Below, piece by piece: positions 26,525-36,060 of a DNA stretch of 64,000 bases. The position numbers were made by a program, and so were the translations under genes. The notes under the pieces are model-generated. The model did not search any database. It worked only from the letters and a program-made list of their open reading frames with translations, and was not told where the DNA came from. The DNA comes from Rosettibacter sp037481715 (GTDB lineage: Bacteria; Bacteroidota; Ignavibacteria; Ignavibacteriales; Melioribacteraceae): the NCBI GenBank assembly GCA_037481715.1, contig JBBFLD010000005.1:62001-126000 (forward strand), read 5' to 3'. Every line of letters starts with the position of its first letter. Position 1 is the stretch's first letter.

Positions 26525-27976
26525 ATGAAAAATTTTCATAAACTTTTTTTGTTAATATCTTTCACTCTTACATTTATTGTTAATGCACAGGAAGTAGACA
26601 GAACAAAACCACCGGCATTACCTCCGCCAAAATCATTGACACTTCCTCAGCTTGAAAGATTTGAACTTTCAAACGGCTTAAAAGTAATTTTAATGGAAAA
26701 ACATAATGTCCCATTAATTCAATTAAATGTAATTATAAAAGCTGGAACAGTTGATGACCCGCAGCAAAAAGAAGGTCTTGCTAATCTCACATTTGATATG
26801 CTTGATGAAGGAAATGCAGGAAAAAATTCTCTTGAAATTGCAGATGCAATTGATTTCCTCGGAGCAAAAATTTCTACAAGAGCTGGTCAACATTTTTCTG
26901 GAATTTATCTTCACACCCCTGTTTCAAAATTTGATGACGCATTAAAAATAATGGGGGATATAATTCTCAAACCGGATTTCCCTGAAAATGAACTTAAAAG
27001 AAAAAAGAAAGAATATTTAACAACAATTTCTCAATGGCACGACCAGCCAACATCAATCGCCGGCATAGCATTCAACAAATTATTGTTTGGAGAAAATCAT
27101 CCTTATGGAAAGCCATCGATTGGGAATGAAAATTCAATCAAAAATTTTTCAACTGATGATTTGAAAATATTCTATTCAAAATATTTTAAAGCCAACAATG
27201 CTTTCGTTGTTGCAGTTGGCGATATCAACAAAAATGAATTAAAGAACAAACTTGAAAAAATTTTTGGAACATGGAAAAAAGGAGAAATTAAAGAAACAAA
27301 AATATCCGAACCAAAACAGGTCGAAAAAAGAATTGTTTATTTAATTGACAAACCAAATTCCGCACAATCTGTAATTTACATTGGAAGAGTTGGACCAAAA
27401 AGATTAACCGAAGATTATAATTCAATAATTGTTATGAATACAATTTTAGGCGGTTCTTTTACATCAAGATTAAATAATAATTTGCGAGAAGAGCATGGTT
27501 ACACTTATGGTGCAGGCTCAAGATTTATTTTCAGACCTGTTGCCGGAAGTTTTGTTGCTTATTCATCCGTCCAAACTGAAGTTACAGATAAAGCACTTAC
27601 TGAATTTTTCAAAGAATTAAATGGAATTAGAGAACCAATTCCTGATGATGAATTAAACAGAGCAAAAAATCTTGTAGCTTTAAGTTATCCACAAAATTTT
27701 CAGACGGTTGAAGAAATTGCATCTCAAATTGAAGAACTAATTGAATATAATCTCCCAGAAAATTTCTTTAATGATTATGTAAAAAATATGCTTGCAGTAA
27801 AAAGTGAAGAAGTTAATGCAGCAGCAAAAAAATATATTCAGCCTGAAGAAATGATTGTTGTTATAGTTGGTGATAAATCTAAAATTGAAAATGAGATTAA
27901 AGAGTTAAACCTTGGCGAATTAAAAAATCTTAGTGTTGAAGATATTCTTGGAAAAGTGCCTGCCATTGAAAACTGA
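26525..27976 (+). CDS. M16 family peptidase-like protein, inactive partner
   Basis: A 483-residue exported paralogue of the preceding protease. The signal peptide runs MKNFHKLFLLISFTLTF to about VNAQ. Where the active subunit has HLFEH this one reads NLTFDMLDEG, so the zinc ligands and catalytic Glu are absent. The C-terminal half retains SRLNNNLREEHGYTYGAGS, the Arg/Tyr motif that positions substrate in the partner's cleft. The ATG at 26525 lies one base past the upstream stop, with GGAGG eleven bases before it. The known family logic is one catalytic and one substrate-binding subunit. Confidence 0.93.
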   Translation: MKNFHKLFLLISFTLTFIVNAQEVDRTKPPALPPPKSLTLPQLERFELSNGLKVILMEKHNVPLIQLNVIIKAGTVDDPQQKEGLANLTFDMLDEGNAGKNSLEIADAIDFLGAKISTRAGQHFSGIYLHTPVSKFDDALKIMGDIILKPDFPENELKRKKKEYLTTISQWHDQPTSIAGIAFNKLLFGENHPYGKPSIGNENSIKNFSTDDLKIFYSKYFKANNAFVVAVGDINKNELKNKLEKIFGTWKKGEIKETKISEPKQVEKRIVYLIDKPNSAQSVIYIGRVGPKRLTEDYNSIIVMNTILGGSFTSRLNNNLREEHGYTYGAGSRFIFRPVAGSFVAYSSVQTEVTDKALTEFFKELNGIREPIPDDELNRAKNLVALSYPQNFQTVEEIASQIEELIEYNLPENFFNDYVKNMLAVKSEEVNAAAKKYIQPEEMIVVIVGDKSKIENEIKELNLGELKNLSVEDILGKVPAIEN

Positions 27977-27983
27977 TTTATAA

Positions 27984-28016
27984 AAAATAGAGACGTCGAT
28001 GCGGCGTCTCTATTTT
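27984..28016. terminator. Bidirectional terminator between convergent genes
   Basis: AAATAGAGACG (27985-27995) pairs perfectly with CGTCTCTATTT (28005-28015), with A residues before and T residues after. The right arm contains the stop codon of the minus-strand DUF4175-like gene, so one hairpin serves both operons. Confidence 0.9.
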
Positions 28017-31000
28017 TCTTTTTCAAGTGCCTCAAAATATTTTCTTATCAAATCTTCATAATCTTTTTTATAACCTTGATTCATTGCTTTATGTAATTCA
28101 TCACGAATTTTATTTTTTCTTTCTTCATTGGATAAGATCAAATCAGGCGGTGAATTTCTGTTTACATTTTTTCCAGTTGTCGATTTTCTTTCTTTCTCAT
28201 AATCTCTTTCATTTATTGAACGCTGTGCATCGAGCAGACGTGATAAAATTCTTTCCTGCTGTTTCACCAATTCATCATCTAATTTCTCTGTTTCTAAATT
28301 GGTTACTACTTCTTTCATTTCATCAAGAATTTTTTGAAGATTTGCTGCAAGACTTTTGGATTTTCCTGCTTCCTGTGCTTCTTTGTTTAATTGTTCCAAT
28401 GATTTTCTGATTGTTTCCTGTTCAGCTGCAAGTCTTTGCAATTGTGCCATCATTTCCTGAGTGAGCTTACCTTGATTTAGCATTTTTGTTAATTGATTAA
28501 GATTCATTTGCTGTTGAGTTATTTGCTGCAGCTGCTGAAATAGAGACATCATTCCTCCGCCCTGACCGCCATTCATCATCTGTTCCATTCCCCCTTTTAA
28601 TAAACTTGCAGCCTCATTCAAAAATTCCATCGCTCTGCTTTGATATTGAGATGCAACAGCACTGTTTCGATTTTGAAGTGCTCCAATTGATTTTTGCATT
28701 TCCGAAAATGATTTTCCAAGTGCTTTTCCCATTTCAGGTGTAATTGCAAAAGTTTTTTGTGAAAGCTCTGTCATCTTATTGAGAATTTTATTCAAATTAT
28801 TTTGAAGTTCGTTCTGCTTTCTTGAATATTTTGTAAACTCTGATGAATTATAATTCAGCTTTGATGTTTCATTTCTTAATTTTTCCTGCATATCAGACAA
28901 AGTCAACAAATCATCCAGTATCTTCATCATTTCATAATAAGTTTTTAATTGATTCATTTGCTGCATAGCAGATTGCAAAGCTTTGAATTCATTATTCATG
29001 ATTGACATATTCGAGGAAAGCTGCTTTTGATTCTCAAGTGCATCCATCTTTTGCATGTTTTGCAGTTCTTTCATTGCTTCTTTCGACAATTCCTGATTAT
29101 TCTGTTCATCAAATTTTTCCATTGCCTTTTGTAATTGGTCAAGTGGCAAATCTTTGAGGTCTTCCATTTTTTCTTTCAGCTTTTTCATTTCTTCTTCAAG
29201 ATTATTCAATTCTTCAGTTATGCTTTCCTGCCGTTTGGATAATTCATCTCTTGTTGCGTTATTCGATAGATTGCTTTGTTCTGTTCTGCTTTTTAATTCA
29301 TCAATTTTCTTTGTTAATTCTTCGGTGCGTTTTAAGAGCTCGTCAATTTTTTGTTCTACTTGAATTCTTTTCAATAAGTTAATTGTTCTCTCTATACTCT
29401 TTTTAAAATATTCTTCATTTGCTTTCAGCTCTTCAAGAGACATTTGAACATTATCCCTCATTAAGCTTTGCAAAGTCTCTTGAAGTTTCTTAAATGCTTC
29501 TTTCAATTCGTCGCTTGTCATTTCATCAAGAATTTTTTGAAGCTCATTATACTTTTGCAAAGTTTCTTCTGAAAGCAAGTTGTTCTGCAAAAGATTATTC
29601 TGCATCTCTGCAAGTTTTTTAGATATTTCTTCTGCTTTCTGCATCAAGTTTTTAAATTTTTCGGCAGCTTTTTCTATCCTTTCCTTTTCTTCCCATGTTA
29701 TATCTTTTCTGTTTTGCTTTAAATCGCTGCTGAGCTTTTGCATTTCTTCTTTTAATTCTTCGGCTTCTTTAAGTGTTTTATTTAAATCATCAACAGCACT
29801 TTTTTGAGATTGTTCTGCTTCTGCAAATAATTCATCAATTGAAGGGACTTGAATTGATAACACATTTGTTCGTGCAGATTTTGGTCCACTTACATTATCA
29901 TTATCAAAAATTTCAAGATAGTAAGAAACTACATCTCCTTCAGTTAGAACAAGAGAAGATAAATCCCATGTGTAATAAACTTCGTCTTCCTTTTTATCTT
30001 TATTAATTGGAATTGCAGCTGAAGAGAAATTTTCATCAGCTTTTCTGTACTTTGAAAAAGAAATTCTGTAATTAAGATTTAATTTTGTAAAACCAAAATC
30101 ATCTTTAATACTTGACACAAGAGAAATTTTATCACTGTTTGTTTTGAGATTATCTGCAGGAGAAATCATCTCAATTGACGGCGGTTCATCATTCATCACT
30201 TTTATTGAATAAACAATTGGATTATCATTTGAAACACCTTTTTCATCATATATCATGATTTTATATTGTGAATCTTTCCAGATATTAAATTCAAGAAATG
30301 CATTGTTTTCTTTTACCTTCATCTGCTTTGCAGTTGTATCATCAAACACAATTTCAGCTTTCGATAAATTTTGTGATGAATTCACTGCTAATTTAATCTT
30401 GCTTCCTTTTAATGCAGTTATATTGCCATTATCTTTTTGTACAATCTGAGGGATTTTTGAATATGAAGGTGGAATTACAGTTATTTCAATACTTTTAATC
30501 AGTGGTCTATTGACTGCAGTAATATTGAATACATCACTTTTTATTTTACCCGAGAATGCATAGTATTCAAAAGAATTTTTTAAAACAGGAATTTCATAGC
30601 TGCTATTGTGTGTTGAATCAGGAATTAACTTTTTACTAACAAATTCTGTTTCATCCTCTGATTTCAATGCCAAATAAATTTCTTTGGGATGCTTGCCAAT
30701 TGTTTTAATGGTAATTGTAAGACTTTCCCCTTTTGTAACTTCTTTGTTTCCAGGTAATATTTCAAAATAAAATTCTAAAGGCGGCAAAAAATTTTTATTG
30801 TAGTTAATCAGCCGATTAAAAGCTAAGTTCAATTGAGGAATCAAAGATGAAGCAAGCAATACAACAGCAATAATTGTTAATGCTGTCTTTAATAATTTTT
30901 TAGTAAAAGAAAAATCAACAACGGAATTAAAATTAAGTTCTTTTGTTTTTCTATAAACATTGTCAAATGCAGCATCAATTAATTGTTGTGAGTAGTTATT

Positions 31001-31357
31001 ATTTTTTTCTTCTAAGAGCTGAATTGCATTTGTAAGTTCATCTTTAATATTCTCAAAATAATTACCGATTCTTCCAGCAACTTCAGCATAATTTATTTTT
31101 TTGATTGACACAAGACTTTTTACAAAAGCAATTATAAAAATCAAAAATGAAATCAAAACTGCTGCAATGAAAAAATAAAATAAAATTGTTCTTACAGAAG
31201 AATTAAAATTACCCGCAGCTTCAATTAAAACAATCAACAAAAAAAGAATAGAGAGAAAAGAAATCAGGGAAAGGAAAAGATTTAATCCTTCTTTTCTTTT
31301 TTCGAGTATTAAAAAATTTTTCAGTTTCTCTTTTATTTCGTCTCTGCTCGATTTCAT
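28010..31357 (-). CDS. Large DUF4175-like membrane protein with long coiled coils
   Basis: A 1115-residue protein. Three hydrophobic helices lie in the N-terminal 180 residues (about 22-45, 55-78 and 155-175). A roughly 320-residue beta-rich region (about 190-510) with immunoglobulin-like and SPPS/NDEPPSIEM segments is probably periplasmic. From about 515 the chain is almost wholly charged coiled coil rich in Glu, Lys, Gln and Met, interrupted by a Gly/Met-rich stretch (MEQMMNGGQGGGMM, about 935). Its plan matches DUF4175-type proteins. It shares a strand and a 12-base gap with a DUF4159 gene. The function is unknown; envelope stress or aerotolerance links reported for neighbouring families are only suggestive. 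Confidence 0.75.
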   Translation of the reverse strand: MKSSRDEIKEKLKNFLILEKRKEGLNLFLSLISFLSILFLLIVLIEAAGNFNSSVRTILFYFFIAAVLISFLIFIIAFVKSLVSIKKINYAEVAGRIGNYFENIKDELTNAIQLLEEKNNNYSQQLIDAAFDNVYRKTKELNFNSVVDFSFTKKLLKTALTIIAVVLLASSLIPQLNLAFNRLINYNKNFLPPLEFYFEILPGNKEVTKGESLTITIKTIGKHPKEIYLALKSEDETEFVSKKLIPDSTHNSSYEIPVLKNSFEYYAFSGKIKSDVFNITAVNRPLIKSIEITVIPPSYSKIPQIVQKDNGNITALKGSKIKLAVNSSQNLSKAEIVFDDTTAKQMKVKENNAFLEFNIWKDSQYKIMIYDEKGVSNDNPIVYSIKVMNDEPPSIEMISPADNLKTNSDKISLVSSIKDDFGFTKLNLNYRISFSKYRKADENFSSAAIPINKDKKEDEVYYTWDLSSLVLTEGDVVSYYLEIFDNDNVSGPKSARTNVLSIQVPSIDELFAEAEQSQKSAVDDLNKTLKEAEELKEEMQKLSSDLKQNRKDITWEEKERIEKAAEKFKNLMQKAEEISKKLAEMQNNLLQNNLLSEETLQKYNELQKILDEMTSDELKEAFKKLQETLQSLMRDNVQMSLEELKANEEYFKKSIERTINLLKRIQVEQKIDELLKRTEELTKKIDELKSRTEQSNLSNNATRDELSKRQESITEELNNLEEEMKKLKEKMEDLKDLPLDQLQKAMEKFDEQNNQELSKEAMKELQNMQKMDALENQKQLSSNMSIMNNEFKALQSAMQQMNQLKTYYEMMKILDDLLTLSDMQEKLRNETSKLNYNSSEFTKYSRKQNELQNNLNKILNKMTELSQKTFAITPEMGKALGKSFSEMQKSIGALQNRNSAVASQYQSRAMEFLNEAASLLKGGMEQMMNGGQGGGMMSLFQQLQQITQQQMNLNQLTKMLNQGKLTQEMMAQLQRLAAEQETIRKSLEQLNKEAQEAGKSKSLAANLQKILDEMKEVVTNLETEKLDDELVKQQERILSRLLDAQRSINERDYEKERKSTTGKNVNRNSPPDLILSNEERKNKIRDELHKAMNQGYKKDYEDLIRKYFEALEKEK

Positions 31358-31369
31358 CTTAATAAAATT

Positions 31370-32023
31370 TTAATTCATTAATGCCCATACGACAATATTA
31401 GTTCCAAACTTTAATGCTTCAAGACGTTTTTCCTGCGGGTCTTTATGAACTTCTGGGTCTGCCCATCCATCACTTGGATTACTTTCATAAGTATAATAAA
31501 CGCATAATCTTCCATTAACAAAAATTCCAAATCCTTGAGGAGGTTTATTATCATGTTCATGTATTTTTGGTGGACCATAATTGAAATCATAGACACAATG
31601 ATAAATTCCATAATTGTATGGAATTTCAACCAAATCTTTATCGGGAAAAACTTTTTTTATTTCTCTCCTGAATGCCTTATCCAAACCATAATCATCATCA
31701 ACATAAAGAAAGCCGCCGTTTTCAAGATAGGTTCTAAGTTTTTTTGCCTCCGAATCAGAAAAAACAATATTGCCGTGACCAGTCATAAACAGAAATGGAT
31801 AAGCAAAAATATTTCCGTTTGTTAAATCAACAAATTCATAAACTGGATTTGTCTTGATGTTAGTATTCTCTGCAATAAATTTCAAAAGATTTACTTCGGC
31901 TGATGGGTCATTATACCAATCGCTGCCGCCGTTATATTTTAATCTGGCTATCTTAAATCCAATTTGGTTTTGTGCAAATAATGTGCTTGCAAAAATTAGA
32001 ATAAGAATTATAATTCGTTTCAT
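31370..32023 (-). CDS. DUF4159 domain-containing secreted protein
   Basis: A 217-residue exported protein with signal peptide MKRIIILILIFASTLFAQ. The body fits DUF4159: RLKYNGGSDWYNDPSAEVNLL, then LTGHGN-type and LENGGFLYVDDDYG segments, and a conserved ending with NPSDGWADPEVH and FGTNIVVWAL. The fold resembles a glutamine-amidotransferase-like flavodoxin without an evident nucleophile. The ATG at 32023 is preferred to a TTG/ATG-poor extension to 32077. It is the first gene before the DUF4175-like protein; these families are often neighbours of MoxR and DUF58 genes, which are absent here. Confidence 0.82.
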   Translation of the reverse strand: MKRIIILILIFASTLFAQNQIGFKIARLKYNGGSDWYNDPSAEVNLLKFIAENTNIKTNPVYEFVDLTNGNIFAYPFLFMTGHGNIVFSDSEAKKLRTYLENGGFLYVDDDYGLDKAFRREIKKVFPDKDLVEIPYNYGIYHCVYDFNYGPPKIHEHDNKPPQGFGIFVNGRLCVYYTYESNPSDGWADPEVHKDPQEKRLEALKFGTNIVVWALMN

Positions 32024-32159
32024 ATTGAATTTTTTATTTTCAAATGCTAAGATAATTATTTTGTTGACTTGAATCATGAGAATAATTTTTCAATTCATTG
32101 CGTTGAAGGAAAAAATTGGATTGTATTGAAAATTATACTTTAGAAATTATTTTCAATAA

Positions 32160-33587
32160 TCAAACAATAACAATTTCCTGAGTGCGCAAAGCTCTTGGGA
32201 ATTGACTTTTCAATCCTTCGCCGGATGAAACAGCAGTGCCAAGAATCTGATTATTGTATTTCACAATTTTTTGTCCTTCATTTCCAAAATTTCTCTTAAT
32301 TGTTCCTCCTTTCAAATACATTTCAAGATCTTTTTTATCATTAAGTTCAACAACATTTTTATTAAAATGATTTCCAAGTATCTGTGCAGCAACTGTGTGG
32401 ACCTGCACAATTTTGTTTTTATCTATCGAACCAAATTTAGAACCAATTCGATTAAACATTCCAGTATTAATTGAATCCCAATCTTCATTGACAAAATACA
32501 AATCTTTGCTTCTTACAATGTAATTATAATTTTCAAGAATACCTTTTTCAATTCCATAATAATCAGAAACTCTAAGTAAAAAGTCTTTAACTTTTTTGTG
32601 TGAAAAACTGCAGAGTTCTATTTTATCTTTTGAATGAATCTTTTCTGAATTTTCTTTTAGTTCATCTGTTTTAATTAATTTAGCAACAAAAAATCCTTCT
32701 GAATTAACTTCCCAAGGAAGAATTCTTCTTGCCTTTGATATTGAATGATTAAGTTCTTCATTTTCATATTTTGTAAATGCAGGTTTACTTTTTATCGATA
32801 GATTCATTTCTTTTAATTCCACAGGATACTTTTTCAAAATCTTATTCAATACAAGTTCATTTTCTTCAAGAGTTAATGTGCATGTAGAATATACAAGAGT
32901 TCCGCCGGTTTTTAACATTTTAATTGCACTTAAAAGCAATTTGTATTGAACTTCTGCAATGTTTCCAATTTTATTAATGTTCCACCAATTGCTTACTTCA
33001 CCTCTTTTCTGAACAATTCCAAGTGCACTGCATGGTGCATCAACAAGAATTTTATCAAAATAATTTTCAAAAGATTTGCTTAAAAGTTCTCCTTTCTTAT
33101 TCAGAACTCCAGCATTTACAATGTTCATTTTATCCAGATTAAACATTAATACTTTCAATCTGTCAAGTGAAATATCATTTGCTATCAATGTTCCTTTGTT
33201 ATTCATCAAATCTGAAAGTTGGGTTGTCTTGGAACCTGGAGCTGCACACAAATCAAGAACTTTATCATTTTCTTCGGGATTTAATACTTCAGCTGGAATC
33301 ATCGAAGAGAGACTTTGAATGTAATAATGCCCAAGTATGTAATAAATTGTTTTGCCAATTAATTCTTCTCCTTCAATAACTTGATATGAATTTTTGATTG
33401 ATTCAATTTTCTTTAATTCAATTCCGTATTCCTTCAAGTTTTTGATGAGCAATTCTGGATTAACTTTTCTGGAAAATCTTACACAGCTTTTATAATTGCT
33501 GTCATAAAATTCTTTATACTTTTGAAAATATTCTTCACCAAAATTTTTTTTAATGTAATTAGAAATATTTTCGCTGAGTAAAATCAT
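32160..33587 (-). CDS. RsmF/NSUN-type RNA cytosine-C5 methyltransferase
   Basis: A 475-residue SAM-dependent enzyme likely to make 5-methylcytosine in rRNA. SAM-binding motif I is VLDLCAAPGSKTTQL (about 110). The two catalytic cysteines are visible in DAPCSALGI (motif IV, about 183) and STCTLTLEENE (motif VI, about 235). The C-terminal 170 residues resemble the RsmF-type PUA/FAU extension (motifs WEVNSEGFFVAKL and the tail near 400-470). The start is one base past the stop of the upstream hypothetical gene, so both are probably one transcript. The exact rRNA position is not assignable. Confidence 0.88.
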   Translation of the reverse strand: MILLSENISNYIKKNFGEEYFQKYKEFYDSNYKSCVRFSRKVNPELLIKNLKEYGIELKKIESIKNSYQVIEGEELIGKTIYYILGHYYIQSLSSMIPAEVLNPEENDKVLDLCAAPGSKTTQLSDLMNNKGTLIANDISLDRLKVLMFNLDKMNIVNAGVLNKKGELLSKSFENYFDKILVDAPCSALGIVQKRGEVSNWWNINKIGNIAEVQYKLLLSAIKMLKTGGTLVYSTCTLTLEENELVLNKILKKYPVELKEMNLSIKSKPAFTKYENEELNHSISKARRILPWEVNSEGFFVAKLIKTDELKENSEKIHSKDKIELCSFSHKKVKDFLLRVSDYYGIEKGILENYNYIVRSKDLYFVNEDWDSINTGMFNRIGSKFGSIDKNKIVQVHTVAAQILGNHFNKNVVELNDKKDLEMYLKGGTIKRNFGNEGQKIVKYNNQILGTAVSSGEGLKSQFPRALRTQEIVIV

Positions 33588-33588
33588 T

Positions 33589-34014
33589 TTAGAGCCTTAC
33601 CAGATTTAATGAATTAAATATTTGAGTTGATATCAGTGGAAAATTTTTTGACTTAGGAAAATTTTCCTTAAAATCTTTTTCAATGTTTCTTAAAAGATTA
33701 TCCAGATAATTTTCATATGATTCGACTGCTGATTTTATATCATCTTCGGTTATTGGCAGAAAAATTTTTTTCGGCTTATTTCTATTTGAGTATATGATAT
33801 ATTTTGCTTCATAAAAATTATTTACATGAAAAACGATATTACCATCATTATCTACAATTTCATAACTGTCAAAAAGCGGTGGAGTAAGAAGAAGATTCTT
33901 GCCAGGGAGTTCGCAAGTTTTATTTTCTGATGACAAATTAAAATCATTCGGAAAATTTTTTAGTTCCTGTTTAATTTTTTCAATCCACTTAATTGTAAAT
34001 TCTTTTTCATTCAT
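33589..34014 (-). CDS. Hypothetical protein, 141 residues
   Basis: A small soluble protein without signal peptide or membrane segment. It is rich in Lys, Asn and Glu, with an IDNDGNIVFHVNNFYEAKYI-like central beta hairpin (residues about 53-75) and a helical C-terminus. No family is recognised. Intact length and one-base spacing to the methyltransferase gene support a real coding sequence in the same operon. It could assist or be co-regulated with RNA modification, but nothing in the sequence shows this. Confidence 0.6.
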   Translation of the reverse strand: MNEKEFTIKWIEKIKQELKNFPNDFNLSSENKTCELPGKNLLLTPPLFDSYEIVDNDGNIVFHVNNFYEAKYIIYSNRNKPKKIFLPITEDDIKSAVESYENYLDNLLRNIEKDFKENFPKSKNFPLISTQIFNSLNLVRL

Positions 34015-34072
34015 ATATTAATTCCTTTTTATAAACTTTTTAGAACATCAAAGTCACTCAAACGAATTACAT

Positions 34073-34639
34073 TTATTTTGACATTTTAGCTTTCATCAAA
34101 GCAATTGACAAAGCATATCTAAATCTAAACAGAGAATATGTTGCGCCAGTTACAGCATCAACTTTCATATAATTTTGTTTTTCAAGAAGTTGTTTTTCAT
34201 AAGATGGATAAGCAATGGAAGGAGAAGTTCCAGTAATAATCATATCGTTATTATATTCAATATCTTTTTGTTTCCCTTTCCCATCTCTTTTTATTTCATC
34301 ATAATCAATCTTAATAATTTTTTCATCTTTGATTTCAATTTTTACTACATGTTTATAATCATAAGCATCGTATGGAGATTCACCAACATAAGTTCCATCT
34401 TTACAACCTTTTGCATCTGTAGGAATGTTATTCATTTTAATCCACTGTTCAAAAAGTGAAGTCAGTTCTTCAGGTGAGCGTGTCTCAATTAAAAAATGCA
34501 TGTTTTTTACTGCAGCTTTGAAATATTTGTCTGATGCATTATAATCTTTAATTTCATCAAGTGAATCTTTTTCAATGCCAGTGCATTTGGCTATCAAAAG
34601 AATTAATAACAAAATTTGTTTGAAATTAATTTTCATCAT
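34073..34639 (-). CDS. FMN-binding domain protein, exported
   Basis: A 188-residue protein with an N-terminal hydrophobic signal (FKQILLLILLIAKC). The Cys at its end hints at a lipoprotein, but Lys at -1 makes a poor lipobox. The body fits the FMN_bind fold: DGTYVGESPYDAYDYKHVV, then the flavinylation motif DAVTGATYS (about 157-165), where Thr is covalently linked to FMN in NqrC/RnfG-type proteins. An extracytoplasmic flavin electron carrier is inferred. No Rnf, Nqr or ApbE gene is in the window. Confidence 0.8.
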   Translation of the reverse strand: MMKINFKQILLLILLIAKCTGIEKDSLDEIKDYNASDKYFKAAVKNMHFLIETRSPEELTSLFEQWIKMNNIPTDAKGCKDGTYVGESPYDAYDYKHVVKIEIKDEKIIKIDYDEIKRDGKGKQKDIEYNNDMIITGTSPSIAYPSYEKQLLEKQNYMKVDAVTGATYSLFRFRYALSIALMKAKMSK

Positions 34640-34666
34640 TTCTGCTGATTACATTTTATGAAGCAA

Positions 34667-35317
34667 TTAATCTTTTCTGATTTCATTCAATATGTTTATA
34701 AAAGATTCAGGTAGAGGAGATTTTATTTTTACTTTTTTCTTTTCTTCAACAAAAAATTCAATTTCTTCTGCATGAAGCATTAAACGTGAAAAATTTTTTT
34801 GTGAATTTTTCTCTCCATACTTCAAATCTCCAACTATAGGATGACCAATGCTGTAAAGATGAACTCTCAATTGATGACGTCTTCCTGTCTCAGGTGTTAA
34901 TTTTAACAAAGTATATGAATTAAATCTTTCAATCACATTAAACTTTGTTCTGCTTTCCTTGCCTTGAACTTCATCAATACCCATTCTTCCAGAGCCAAAT
35001 TGACGAATTTTTTTATTTATTAATCCTGAATCTTCCTTTAAAATTCCATGCACAAGCGCAACATAATTTTTTTCTACAAGATGATTTTCAAACTGTTGAT
35101 TTAAGAATTTATGCATTGAAGAATTTTTTGCAAATATTAAAACACCGCTTACATCTTTATCAAGACGATGAACAATAAATAATTTCTCTTCATATTTTTT
35201 CTGTAAAATTGAATGCACAGTTTCAATTGATTTATCACTTTCTTTAATTGATGAAATTCCTTCGGGCTTATCAACTGCAATAACATTATTATCTTCATAC
35301 AAAATTTTTATTTCCAT
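34667..35317 (-). CDS. RluA-family pseudouridine synthase
   Basis: Isomerises uridine to pseudouridine in rRNA or tRNA. About 216 residues comprise only the catalytic domain; the usual S4 domain is missing, as in RluA, RluC-short and TruC types. The catalytic motif HRLDKDVSGVLIFAK (about 50-64) holds the active Asp, RRHQLRVHLYSIGHPIVGD (about 140) follows, and LMLHAEEIEF closes the fold. The ATG at 35317 lies just past the stop of the upstream gene; an in-frame TTG at 35323 overlaps it. Target position not assignable. Confidence 0.9.
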   Translation of the reverse strand: MEIKILYEDNNVIAVDKPEGISSIKESDKSIETVHSILQKKYEEKLFIVHRLDKDVSGVLIFAKNSSMHKFLNQQFENHLVEKNYVALVHGILKEDSGLINKKIRQFGSGRMGIDEVQGKESRTKFNVIERFNSYTLLKLTPETGRRHQLRVHLYSIGHPIVGDLKYGEKNSQKNFSRLMLHAEEIEFFVEEKKKVKIKSPLPESFINILNEIRKD

Positions 35318-35319
35318 GT

Positions 35320-35946
35320 TCAACTCAGTTCAAGTAAAAAAGCTTCCTTAGAATTAAAGACGGCTTTTTCAAATCCCATTTTTCTTAAATATTTGTTATG
35401 AGTTTTATTGCCTGGATAAGTGAAAATTTTTCTAATATTATTTTCTCTGAAAAATTTCTTGTAAACATATCTTCCGATTTTAAAATCTCGATAGCCGGGA
35501 ATAACATAATCAAGATTTACCAAGACTGTATTGCTGTCAATATCCTTTGCACATACAAGTCCAGCAGGAACAGAATTTCTAAGCACAAAAATTACTCTGT
35601 TGTTATTGTTAGAATCGAATGAAAAATTGGGCACATATTTCTTTATCTCATTTTGATGAAAAGAAAGAAAATATTTCAAATACTCGGAATCAGGTTCAAC
35701 TTCAAGAATATCAAAGTATTCTTTTGCAGATAAAATTTCGACGAGATAATAAACATTAACAATTGCAATAAATCCATTAACAAGTGCAACTGGATAAGCA
35801 GAAATAATAATTCCATAAAATGTAAAAATTAATGAGCCAATTAAATTGATTATTCTTAACTTTACAATTGAACTCATCATTAGAGAAACAGCAACAAGAA
35901 CAGAAGCTAAGTAACCAATTGCCTCAACTAAATTAATGCTGTACAT
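35320..35946 (-). CDS. YgjV-like membrane domain fused to a GNAT-like domain
   Basis: A 208-residue protein. The first 75 residues carry three hydrophobic helices starting IEAIGYLASVLVAVSLMM-like sequence, resembling the YgjV small membrane family. The last 110 residues are soluble, with NRVIFVLRNSVPAGLVCAKD, then VIPGYRDFKIGRYVYKKFF and KYLRKMGFEKA. This resembles the acceptor and acetyl-CoA half of a GNAT acetyltransferase (the RMGF ending is typical). The combination is unusual. It sits in the same operon as the pseudouridine synthase. The substrate is unknown. Confidence 0.7.
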   Translation of the reverse strand: MYSINLVEAIGYLASVLVAVSLMMSSIVKLRIINLIGSLIFTFYGIIISAYPVALVNGFIAIVNVYYLVEILSAKEYFDILEVEPDSEYLKYFLSFHQNEIKKYVPNFSFDSNNNNRVIFVLRNSVPAGLVCAKDIDSNTVLVNLDYVIPGYRDFKIGRYVYKKFFRENNIRKIFTYPGNKTHNKYLRKMGFEKAVFNSKEAFLLELS

Positions 35947-36060
35947 TTTTATTTCCCGATAAATTTTGTAACAAAATTCTATAAAATTTTTTTACTTGTT
36001 TTAATTTACAAAAATGATTAACCACTTCCTGAATAAAATCTTATTTTAGTAATATAAAAA

